A stretch of DNA of 64,000 bases from Flavobacteriaceae bacterium (GTDB taxonomy: Bacteria > Bacteroidota > Bacteroidia > Flavobacteriales > Flavobacteriaceae). The DNA is taken from assembly GCA_016649715.1 (NCBI GenBank), contig JAENXC010000016.1, forward strand, positions 1 to 64,000. The letters are read 5' to 3'. Position numbers and translations under genes: made by a program. Positions 18,967-25,979 of the stretch are shown here, piece after piece (positions within the stretch are counted from its first letter, which is position 1; every line of letters starts with the position of its first letter). The notes beneath the pieces are model-generated. The model saw nothing but the letters and a program-made list of their open reading frames with translations, was not told the origin of the DNA and made no database searches.

Positions 18967-19104
18967 TTAGCATCTCATCACTTGCAAATTGCAGTTGATG
19001 CCGTTTGGCTCTTTTTCGATGGTGCTTTTCTGTGTGGGAAGTTTTATTATATAATCACTAAAGCTTCCAATGTGATTTAAATCATTCTTATTCACCAAAA
19101 TCAT
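18967..19104 (-). pseudogene. Remnant of a SIS-domain gene
   Basis: A 45-codon minus-strand open frame reads MILVNKNDLNHIGSFSDYI then IKLP. This resembles the middle of SIS (sugar isomerase) domains, where a parallel beta strand is followed by a loop and a helix ending in DxVIxLP. It stops after about 20 more codons. A second frame downstream (DAKVFITGDVF) also looks protein-like. Neither has an intact start or end. The regulated mlaE promoter lies inside this remnant. The rest of 18833-19132 shows nothing else. The SIS reading is by eye and tentative. Confidence 0.35.
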
Positions 19105-19115
19105 CGCTATATTTG
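19073..19115 (+). promoter_or_regulatory. FNR-type operator and promoter of mlaEFD
   Basis: A perfect dyad TGAT-TTAA-ATCA (19073-19084), matching the FNR core TGAT-N4-ATCA, is followed by the -7 element TATATTTG (19108-19115). The dyad centre is 36.5 bases before the last base of the -7 element, the same distance as in ten other promoters here. This corresponds to about -41.5, the class II FNR activation position. Confidence 0.75.
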
Positions 19116-19132
19116 ATTTTTTTGTTTTCTAT

Positions 19133-19915
19133 ATGAATGGAACAAACGCTTTACTAACCCGCACAAAATCATTTTTCGCCGAAATCGGTGATATGACTTT
19201 GTTCGCCGGGCGTTTTTTCAGGGAAGTGTTCAGTCCGCCCTTCGAGTTTAAGGAACTGCTGCGCCAATGCTACAATATGGGCAACCGATCCTTACTTTTA
19301 GTGGGTGTGACGGGGTTTATCCTGGGGCTTGTGTTCACGCTACAGTCGCGGCCCACCTTGATGCAGTTCGGTGCAGAATCCTGGATGCCTTCCATGGTGA
19401 GTCTTTCTATTGTTCGCGAAATTGGTCCTGTAATAATCGCTCTTATCTGTGCTGGTCGAATTGGTTCTGGAATTGGCGCAGAGCTCGGCTCTATGCGTGT
19501 TACAGAACAGATAGACGCGATGGAGGTTTCTGGTACAAACCCTTTTAAATATTTAGTGGTTACCCGTATTGCGGCCACTACCTTGATGTTGCCGTTGTTG
19601 ATAATTATGGGAGATGCCATCGCTCTTTTGGGTTCTGCCATTATTGAAAATTTAAAAGGCGATGTTTCCTATTTACTCTATTTTAACCAAGTTTTTGATG
19701 CGCTAAAATTTGGTGATATAATTCCTGCAACAATAAAATCCGTGTTCTTTGGCTTTGCCATCGGTTTGGTGGGTTGCTATAAGGGCTATTATTGTTCCAA
19801 GGGAACCGTCGGGGTTGGAGAGGCGTCAAATTCCGCTGTGGTCTATATCTCAATGCTGCTCTTTGTAATTGATTTTATCGCCGTTTTTGTAACCGATATA
19901 TTTTTTGAAATCTAA
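19133..19915 (+). CDS. mlaE: MlaE-type ABC transporter permease
   Basis: A 260-residue MlaE/YrbE family permease of the Mla phospholipid transport system, which moves glycerophospholipids between inner and outer membranes. It has five to six hydrophobic segments and the family blocks IVREIGPVI, CAGRIGSGIGAELGSM and RVTEQIDAM. The ATPase gene begins immediately after the stop and the MCE-domain gene follows, giving the order mlaE-mlaF-mlaD. The promoter carries an FNR-type site, which would tie envelope lipid transport to oxygen or redox state. Confidence 0.9.
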   Translation: MNGTNALLTRTKSFFAEIGDMTLFAGRFFREVFSPPFEFKELLRQCYNMGNRSLLLVGVTGFILGLVFTLQSRPTLMQFGAESWMPSMVSLSIVREIGPVIIALICAGRIGSGIGAELGSMRVTEQIDAMEVSGTNPFKYLVVTRIAATTLMLPLLIIMGDAIALLGSAIIENLKGDVSYLLYFNQVFDALKFGDIIPATIKSVFFGFAIGLVGCYKGYYCSKGTVGVGEASNSAVVYISMLLFVIDFIAVFVTDIFFEI

Positions 19916-20668
19916 ATGAATTCCAAGGCAAACATAAAACCCGTACTAGAGTTGAAAAATCTGCACAAAAGTTTTGGAGACAACCATGTGTTGAAAGGTT
20001 TCAACCTAAAGCTTATTGAAGGCGAAAACTTGGTGATTATGGGTAAGTCTGGTTCTGGAAAATCGGTAATGGTAAAATGTTTGGTGGGTCTAATTCAGCC
20101 GGACAGCGGAAGTATTACTATTAAAGACCAAGACATTACCACTATGGGCCAAAAGGAACTGGATTTGCTTCGCACTGAAATAGGCTTTCTTTTTCAAGGA
20201 AGTGCCCTGTACGATTCCATGACCGTTCGTGAAAATCTGGAGTTCCCGTTGCGGCGCCATAAAGATAAAATAGAAAATTTTCAAGGAACCGAAGTTTTGG
20301 TAAAGGAAGCCTTGGAAAATGTAGGCCTGGCGCATGCCATAGATTTGATGCCCGCAGAACTTTCAGGTGGAATGCAGCGGCGTGTTGCTATGGCGCGGGC
20401 GTTGATACTGAAACCGAAAATCATTATGTATGACGAACCCACTACGGGTTTAGACCCCATCACTGCTAAGGAAATTATTCAGTTGATGCGAAATATTCAA
20501 AAAAAATATAATACTTCCTCCCTCATCATCACACACGATGTGGACTGTGCAAGAGTAATCTCAAACCGGATGATTTTGTTGGTGGATGGAATCAATTATG
20601 CCGAAGGGACATTTGGAGAGCTTTCAAATTCCGAAGACCCCCAGGTTCAAGCATTCTTTAAAAACTAA
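19916..20668 (+). CDS. mlaF: MlaF-type ABC transporter ATPase
   Basis: A 250-residue ATPase with Walker A GKSGSGKS (about 43-50), Q-loop LFQGSALYDSMTV, signature LSGGMQRR, Walker B IIMYDEPTTGLDP and switch histidine in IITHDV. These are the classic MlaF features, including the ALYDSMTV stretch of the family. It powers MlaE-MlaD lipid transport at the inner membrane. It starts without a gap after mlaE. Confidence 0.92.
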   Translation: MNSKANIKPVLELKNLHKSFGDNHVLKGFNLKLIEGENLVIMGKSGSGKSVMVKCLVGLIQPDSGSITIKDQDITTMGQKELDLLRTEIGFLFQGSALYDSMTVRENLEFPLRRHKDKIENFQGTEVLVKEALENVGLAHAIDLMPAELSGGMQRRVAMARALILKPKIIMYDEPTTGLDPITAKEIIQLMRNIQKKYNTSSLIITHDVDCARVISNRMILLVDGINYAEGTFGELSNSEDPQVQAFFKN

Positions 20669-20672
20669 TGTT

Positions 20673-21659
20673 ATGGGAAAATCAACTTCAAAAAAAATAA
20701 TGGTAGGTGTTTTTGTGGTGGTGGGAACAATTCTTCTTGTTGCTGCACTTTATTTTATTGGAAATAAGCAACATTTGTTCAGTAAAAATATTGAGCTCTA
20801 TGCTACTTTCGGAAACGTGAATGGCTTAACCTTGGGCAACAACGTGCGCTATTCCGGAATTAACGTGGGCACCGTGAGTAAAATAGAGATGATTGATGAG
20901 GGAACCATCACCATCCAGATGTTGGTGGAAGATAAAACTTCACGGTTCATCAAAAAAGACGCCATTGCGTCCATAAGTTCGGACGGGCTGGTGGGCAGTA
21001 TGGTGGTAAACATAATTCCCGGAAAAGATGAAGTTGCAAAGCAGGTTGTTTCGGGCGACACCATAAAATCGTATAGTAGAATTGGTGCAGACGATATGCT
21101 TTCCACGCTGAACACCACCAATGAAAACGCTGCCTTATTGACTTCAGATTTGTTGAAGATAACCAATAAAATCATTGAAGGGAAAGGCACTTTGGGCGCA
21201 TTGGTTAACGATACTTTGTTGGCGCAGGACATCAGACAGTTTGTGGTAGAACTCAAAAAAACCACTGCGGGCACATCTACTGCAATTTCCCAAATCAATA
21301 CTATTATTTCGAAAATAAATTATGAAGAAAGCGCCGCGGCAGTGCTTTTGAGCGATACTGTTTCCGCCAACCAAATTAAAAAAGTATTTGCCAACCTTGA
21401 AAAATCGAGCAAAGATATCAATGAAGTAACCAAAAATTTAGATGAATACCTTAAGGAAATAAAATCTGGAAAAGGAACTTTGAACTATGTTACGCAGGAT
21501 GAGGTTTTGATTAAAAATATTGACTCTACAATGATCAACATCAAAGAAGCTGCGGAGAAATTAAACGAAAATATGGAAGCCCTCAAACACAATTTTCTTT
21601 TTCGGGGATATTTCAGGAAACTGGAGCGACAGGAAAGGAAAGAAGCTGAGAAAAACTGA
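20673..21659 (+). CDS. mlaD: MlaD-type MCE domain protein
   Basis: A 328-residue protein. The ATG at 20673 is chosen because it opens the N-terminal membrane anchor (IMVGVFVVVGTILLVAALYF) four bases after the mlaF stop; the frame upstream overlaps mlaF. The MCE domain follows (ELYATFGNVNGLTLGNNVRYSGI, about residues 40-120), forming the hydrophobic lipid channel in known MlaD hexamers. The C-terminal 200 residues are helical with amphipathic repeats, longer than in E. coli MlaD and typical of Bacteroidota. It would span the periplasm, anchored in the inner membrane. Confidence 0.88.
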   Translation: MGKSTSKKIMVGVFVVVGTILLVAALYFIGNKQHLFSKNIELYATFGNVNGLTLGNNVRYSGINVGTVSKIEMIDEGTITIQMLVEDKTSRFIKKDAIASISSDGLVGSMVVNIIPGKDEVAKQVVSGDTIKSYSRIGADDMLSTLNTTNENAALLTSDLLKITNKIIEGKGTLGALVNDTLLAQDIRQFVVELKKTTAGTSTAISQINTIISKINYEESAAAVLLSDTVSANQIKKVFANLEKSSKDINEVTKNLDEYLKEIKSGKGTLNYVTQDEVLIKNIDSTMINIKEAAEKLNENMEALKHNFLFRGYFRKLERQERKEAEKN

Positions 21660-21710
21660 TTTAAAAGTGGTATTTTCGTTCTTTAAAAACCAACCAAAAA
21701 AAATTGTTGC

Positions 21711-22343
21711 ATGCTCCATAATTTAAAAGAAAATTTCACCCATCTTTTTGAAGAAGCTTTAATTGAAGAAATTAATCAAGTTGGCACTTTAAGGGAAATA
21801 AAGGAAGGCGAGAAACTCATTGAAATTGGCGACTATGTGCGGTCCATGCCCTTGCTCATTTCTGGAGCGGTAAAAATTTTAAGGGAAGACGATGACGGCG
21901 ATGAGCTATTGCTCTATTTTTTGGAGCGCGGCGATACCTGTGCGATGACCTTGACTTGCTGTTTGGGTCAGACCAGAAGTGAAATACGCGCTATCGCGGA
22001 GCTCGATACAACCTTGATTATGATACCCATTCAAAAAATGGAAGAATGGACGGGCAAGTATAGAAGTTGGCGCAATTTTGTGTTCCAAAGTTACCACGCC
22101 CGCCTTATCGAAATGTTGGAAACCATAGACAGCATTGCGTTTTTTAATATGGATGAGCGCTTGGTGAAATACCTTCAAAACAAACAAAAGGTAACAAACG
22201 ATTCTTTGATCAATTCCACCCATCAGGAAATAGCTTATGAGCTTCACACCTCGCGGGTGGTGGTTTCGCGTTTGTTGAAAAAATTGGAATCGCTGGGAAA
22301 AATTGAACTTTACCGAAATAGCATTAAAATAGTTTCGCTGTAG
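21711..22343 (+). CDS. Crp/Fnr family regulator with PrfA-like recognition helix
   Basis: A 210-residue Crp/Fnr protein: N-terminal cyclic-nucleotide-binding-like beta roll (GEKLIEIGDYVRSMPLLISG, about 30-110), a long dimer helix, and a winged helix-turn-helix near the C-terminus (STHQEIAYELHTSRVVVSRLL). No FNR-type N-terminal cysteine cluster is present, so an iron-sulfur oxygen sensor is unlikely. The recognition helix keeps Ser-Arg but has Val where FNR has the Glu that reads the G of TTGAT. The GTAAC-N4-GTTAC dyad just after this gene may be its target. The upstream -7 is weak (TATTTTCG at 21671-21678). The ligand is unknown. Confidence 0.85.
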   Translation: MLHNLKENFTHLFEEALIEEINQVGTLREIKEGEKLIEIGDYVRSMPLLISGAVKILREDDDGDELLLYFLERGDTCAMTLTCCLGQTRSEIRAIAELDTTLIMIPIQKMEEWTGKYRSWRNFVFQSYHARLIEMLETIDSIAFFNMDERLVKYLQNKQKVTNDSLINSTHQEIAYELHTSRVVVSRLLKKLESLGKIELYRNSIKIVSL

Positions 22344-22382
22344 TTTTAAGGCTGTGGTTCTTTCGTATATATTGTTTGAATT

Positions 22383-22426
22383 GTAACCTTTGTTACTGCC
22401 ACGAATGTTGTTTAAATTTACATTTG
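22383..22426 (+). promoter_or_regulatory. GTAAC-class Crp/Fnr operator and promoter
   Basis: Perfect dyad GTAAC-CTTT-GTTAC (22383-22396) followed by -7 element TACATTTG (22419-22426). The centre-to-end distance is 36.5 bases, the geometry shared by all regulated promoters here. The dyad lies 40 bases beyond the stop of the Crp/Fnr gene and drives the haem lipoprotein operon. Confidence 0.75.
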
Positions 22427-22453
22427 AAGTGTTTACAACCAATAACTTGACTT

Positions 22454-23470
22454 ATGAAATTTTTAACTTCACTTTTTTTAATTGCCCTTTTTACCGCCTG
22501 CAATACCAACAATCGAAGCGAATATTTGGCGATGGCAGAAAGTAATGAATTCCCTGAAATGGAAATCATACAGGAACATCCCGGAAAGCAGTTGATGGAA
22601 AACAATTGTTACGTTTGCCACAATCCAAAAACTTCAGAGGAAGCGATGATTGCACCACCTATGATAGCTGTGAAAATGCATTATATTTCTGAGGATACTT
22701 CAAAAGAGGATTTTGTAAAAGCGATGATTGATTGGGCCAAAAACCCTTCCGAAGAAAAGTCAAAAATGCCTGGAGCAATTAAGAAATTTGGATTGATGCC
22801 ATACCAGTTTTATCCGGAAGAAACCATTCAGCAAATAGCAGATTATATATTTGATAGTGAGATCGAGGAACCTGTTTGGTTTGAAGAACACTTCAATAAA
22901 ATGCACGGCGATAGCTCGGGAATGAAAGGGAAAATGGGTCGAGGAAAAGGAATGGGCAGAAACCAAGTTAACAGAAACACACAACTTTCTATAGAGGAGC
23001 GCGGAATGCAAATGGCCCAAACCACCAAAACCGAATTGGGCAAAAACCTAATGGGTCAAATCCAGAAAAACGGCGTGATTGCAGCCCTAGATTTTTGTAA
23101 TATTCAAGCGCTGCCAATTACTGATAGTATGGCCACTTTTCATAAATCATACATAAAACGGGTTACAGACAAACCTAGGAACCCTAAAAACATAGCAAAT
23201 GCTGCAGAGCTGCAATATATTGAAACTTTCAAAAAGCAAGTGGCAGCCGGCGAGGAGATAAAACCAATTGTTACCACAATGGGCAAGGAGGTAGCGTTTT
23301 ACTATCCAATAACAACGAATTCTATGTGCTTAAAATGCCACGGAACTCCCGGAAAGGAATTGGAAATGCTTACTTTGTCCAAAATAAAGGAGCTTTATCC
23401 GAGCGATTTAGCTACAGGCTATGGCGAAAATGAAGTACGCGGAATTTGGAGTATCCATTTTAATGAGTAG
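22454..23470 (+). CDS. c-type haem lipoprotein with DUF3365 domain
   Basis: A 338-residue lipoprotein (lipobox ending TAC, Cys16). The first haem motif CYVCH (about residues 53-57) sits in a short cytochrome c domain with Met-rich candidates for the sixth ligand, a Gly/Met/Lys-rich linker follows (MKGKMGRGKGMGRN), and the C-terminal half is a DUF3365 (Tll0287-like) domain with a second motif CLKCH. DUF3365 proteins bind haem c and are proposed redox or gas sensors or electron carriers. It heads an operon with two methyltransferase-like genes behind a GTAAC-class operator. Location at the membrane facing the periplasm is inferred from the lipobox. Confidence 0.8.
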   Translation: MKFLTSLFLIALFTACNTNNRSEYLAMAESNEFPEMEIIQEHPGKQLMENNCYVCHNPKTSEEAMIAPPMIAVKMHYISEDTSKEDFVKAMIDWAKNPSEEKSKMPGAIKKFGLMPYQFYPEETIQQIADYIFDSEIEEPVWFEEHFNKMHGDSSGMKGKMGRGKGMGRNQVNRNTQLSIEERGMQMAQTTKTELGKNLMGQIQKNGVIAALDFCNIQALPITDSMATFHKSYIKRVTDKPRNPKNIANAAELQYIETFKKQVAAGEEIKPIVTTMGKEVAFYYPITTNSMCLKCHGTPGKELEMLTLSKIKELYPSDLATGYGENEVRGIWSIHFNE

Positions 23471-23471
23471 T

Positions 23472-24053
23472 ATGAATTTAGACGAAGTATTTTGGAATGA
23501 TAGATACATTGCCGGCGAGATGGGTTGGGACATTGGTTACGTTTCCACGCCATTGAAGGAATACATCGATCAACTTTCGGATAAAAACCTTAAAATTTTA
23601 ATTCCCGGTGGCGGTAATTCCTATGAGGCGGAATATTTTGTGAAGAATGGGTTTTCCAATGTTTTTGTTGTTGATATTTCTTCTATTCCCCTTAAAAATA
23701 TAGCCAAACGAGTTCCGTCTTTTCCAAAGAAAAATCTTTTGCATTCAGACTTTTTTGAGCTCAACGACACTTTCGACCTTATTTTGGAACAGACTTTTTT
23801 TTGTGCGCTGGAACCAAGTCTTCGGAAGGAATATGTTTCAAAAATGTACCAATTGCTAAAACCTGAAGGTAAGTTAGTAGGACTGCTTTTCAACATTCCA
23901 TTGAATGACGATAAACCCCCTTTTGGTGGAAACAAAGCTGAATATAAATCTCTTTTTTCAGAAAAATTCAGAATCGTGAAAATGGAAACGGCCTATAATT
24001 CCATTCTGCCGAGATCAGGAAATGAATTGTTTGTTAATTTCGTAAAAAAATAA
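23472..24053 (+). CDS. Thiopurine methyltransferase-like SAM methyltransferase
   Basis: A 193-residue class I methyltransferase of the TPMT/TehB-like group. It shows FWNDRYIAGEMGWDIG, the SAM-binding loop LIPGGGNSYEAEYF, VVDISSIPL, and the EQTFFCALEP block characteristic of the family. The ATG at 23472 is two bases after the upstream stop; another at 23463 would overlap it. Bacterial relatives methylate thiols, selenium or tellurium species, which would suit a stress operon, but the substrate here is unknown. Confidence 0.82.
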   Translation: MNLDEVFWNDRYIAGEMGWDIGYVSTPLKEYIDQLSDKNLKILIPGGGNSYEAEYFVKNGFSNVFVVDISSIPLKNIAKRVPSFPKKNLLHSDFFELNDTFDLILEQTFFCALEPSLRKEYVSKMYQLLKPEGKLVGLLFNIPLNDDKPPFGGNKAEYKSLFSEKFRIVKMETAYNSILPRSGNELFVNFVKK

Positions 24054-24078
24054 ATCGGATGCCCAAAAGAATTCCAAA

Positions 24079-24543
24079 TTGAAAATTTCTTCAAAAGATA
24101 TAATCTTTGTACTGCTTCAAATTGTACTTTTTATTGCATTCACGTTTGAAATCAAAGCAATAAAAATATTTTTCCCGTCTATTATATTTTGGTTTGGGGT
24201 GGTTATTTTTGTGTTTGGGGCTTTAATTACTGTGGTTGCGGTATTGCAGCTCAACGTACATTTGTCGCCATTTCCAAGTCCGTTACCGGGCGCGAAGCTT
24301 ATTGAAAATGGGGTTTACGGGTTTGTTCGCCATCCTATTTATACAGGCATTATTTTGGCTTTTTTCGGATATGCACTCATCTGTGATTCGGGGTACAGAC
24401 TACTGATTTCCGCCGCATTATTTGTGTTGTTTTATTATAAATCCGTTTATGAGGAAAATAGGCTTATTGATGTTTTTCCGAAGTATTCAGAATATAAGAC
24501 CCGTACGGGCAGGTTCTTTCCTAAAATATTTTCTATTGATTGA
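24079..24543 (+). CDS. Isoprenylcysteine methyltransferase-like membrane protein
   Basis: A 154-residue integral membrane protein starting at TTG. It has four hydrophobic segments and the family core NGVYGFVRHPIYTGII with RHP, then YEENRLIDVFPKYSEYKTRT near the C-terminus, the SAM-binding region of the ICMT/PEMT-like group. It follows the TPMT-like gene by 25 bases and is probably the last gene of the haem lipoprotein operon. Bacterial members methylate lipids or small isoprenoid thiols in some cases; no substrate is assigned. Confidence 0.75.
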   Translation: MKISSKDIIFVLLQIVLFIAFTFEIKAIKIFFPSIIFWFGVVIFVFGALITVVAVLQLNVHLSPFPSPLPGAKLIENGVYGFVRHPIYTGIILAFFGYALICDSGYRLLISAALFVLFYYKSVYEENRLIDVFPKYSEYKTRTGRFFPKIFSID

Positions 24544-24584
24544 ATTTTCGATAACGGTATAGCTGACAACCCACAACCGATTTT

Positions 24585-25241
24585 TCAATCCAGTTTTACC
24601 CCAAAAGATAAATCTCCCGCATCGCCCAAGCCCGGAACTATATAACCACGACTGTTCAGCGCATCGTCCACGGCGGCAATCCAGAGTTGGGTGTTTTTTG
24701 GGAAGATTTCTTCAACAAGCTTTATCCCTTCGGTGGAACCAATGATTGAAATGAGATGTATTTGTTTTGGAGTACCGTGGTTTTTTATCGCTTTTAGAAC
24801 GTTTTCGAATGTTTTCCCCGTAGCGAGCATCGGGTCAGCGAGTATCAAGGTTTTACCTTCAAGGGAAGGCGATGCCAAATATTTTACGATAACCTCAAAG
24901 GCATCGCCGTCATTGGGATGGTGCCGATAGGCCGAAACAAAGGCATTTTCCACACCGTCAAAACAATTTAAAATACCTTGGTGCAAGGGCAGGCCGGCCC
25001 GCAGGATGGAACACAGCACTAGTTTGTCTTTCGGCACGTTTACCATTTTTTTACCTAATGGAGTTTTCACCGAAACAGCGTGGTATTCCAAGGTTTTGCT
25101 TATTTCATAACTCAACATTTCGCCAATGCGCTCAATGTTTTTTCTGAAACGCATCGCATCCTTTTGGATGGAAACATCGCGCATTTCCAGAATGTATTGG
25201 TTTATGATGGAATTCTCTTTGCTGAAATCGTGGACGGTCAT
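24585..25241 (-). CDS. upp: Uracil phosphoribosyltransferase
   Basis: A 218-residue salvage enzyme making UMP from uracil and PRPP. The PRPP-binding motif ILADPMLATGKT is present, as are LCSILRAGLPLHQG and the C-terminal uracil-binding region (GYIVPGLGDAGDLSFG). Length is normal. It is transcribed convergently to the methyltransferase operon and divergently from the CusA operon. A weak minus-strand -7 TAACTTCG lies at about 25260-25267. Confidence 0.93.
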   Translation of the reverse strand: MTVHDFSKENSIINQYILEMRDVSIQKDAMRFRKNIERIGEMLSYEISKTLEYHAVSVKTPLGKKMVNVPKDKLVLCSILRAGLPLHQGILNCFDGVENAFVSAYRHHPNDGDAFEVIVKYLASPSLEGKTLILADPMLATGKTFENVLKAIKNHGTPKQIHLISIIGSTEGIKLVEEIFPKNTQLWIAAVDDALNSRGYIVPGLGDAGDLSFGVKLD

Positions 25242-25382
25242 AATTTAAAGGAATTGGTACGAAGTTAAAATTTCTTGATGACGAACGGTATAATTCAGTA
25301 GACATTTTTTTTCAATTATACTTTATTATTTTGCACAATTTTAAAATTGATTTCTGTGTTACTAGAAAAATCGATTGCCAAA

Positions 25383-25426
25383 TTGATAAATATCATACGT
25401 CATTTGGGAATTATTATATATTTTAG
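25383..25426 (+). promoter_or_regulatory. FNR-type operator and promoter of the CusA operon
   Basis: Dyad TTGAT-AAAT-ATCAT (25383-25396) followed by TATTTTAG (25419-25426), a one-mismatch TAnnTTTG. The centre-to-end distance is again 36.5 bases. The ATG begins six bases after the -7 element, so the mRNA would be leaderless. Confidence 0.65.
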
Positions 25427-25432
25427 CGTTGA

Positions 25433-25831
25433 ATGAAAACCTTAATTGCAATCTCCCTTTCATTTCTCGTTTTTTTTCAAAGCGCAGGGCTTGGCGTGAC
25501 GGATATTTTTCTGTTCGGGCGTTTTGTGGAACACGCAGAATATCATTCCGAAAACTATGGTGATGATTTTTTTACCTTTTATGAAAAACATTACGGTTCT
25601 TTAAAAGCTGAGCACCAGAAAAATTATAACGAGGAAAAGCAAGAGCACGAGGAGCTGCCTTTTCAGCATATTTCTTGCCATCACGTGTTGACTGATGTTG
25701 TGCTTGTTCCTTATGAGATTCCCATATTAAGAGGGGAAATATTCATTCAACATTCCCACACCTTCTATTATCAGAATCTATATTCCTCCTTGGAAAAAGT
25801 TTCTATCTTCCAACCCCCAAAATTTGCATAA
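25433..25831 (+). CDS. Small exported His/Glu-rich protein ahead of CusA
   Basis: A 132-residue protein of no named family. An N-terminal hydrophobic stretch (LIAISLSFLVFFQSAG) can export it. The body is rich in His and acidic residues (EHAEYHSENYGDD, then KQEHEELPFQHISCHH) and ends with an aromatic-rich tail. It is the first gene of the operon containing a heavy-metal-type RND pump, so a metal-binding or chaperone role is plausible. That is inference from composition and position only. Confidence 0.6.
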   Translation: MKTLIAISLSFLVFFQSAGLGVTDIFLFGRFVEHAEYHSENYGDDFFTFYEKHYGSLKAEHQKNYNEEKQEHEELPFQHISCHHVLTDVVLVPYEIPILRGEIFIQHSHTFYYQNLYSSLEKVSIFQPPKFA

Positions 25832-25979
25832 CTAAATAGGTCCTATTTGGAAGCATCCTAGTTCCAATTTTTTTTTGCGGCCTTCTTTTACTGTTCCAGT
25901 GTTTGGGACGGTTTTCAAACAATTCCATTGTTTCATATTTCGATAGTTTTTCTGTTGAAAAACAAAGATCAATTTAGTT

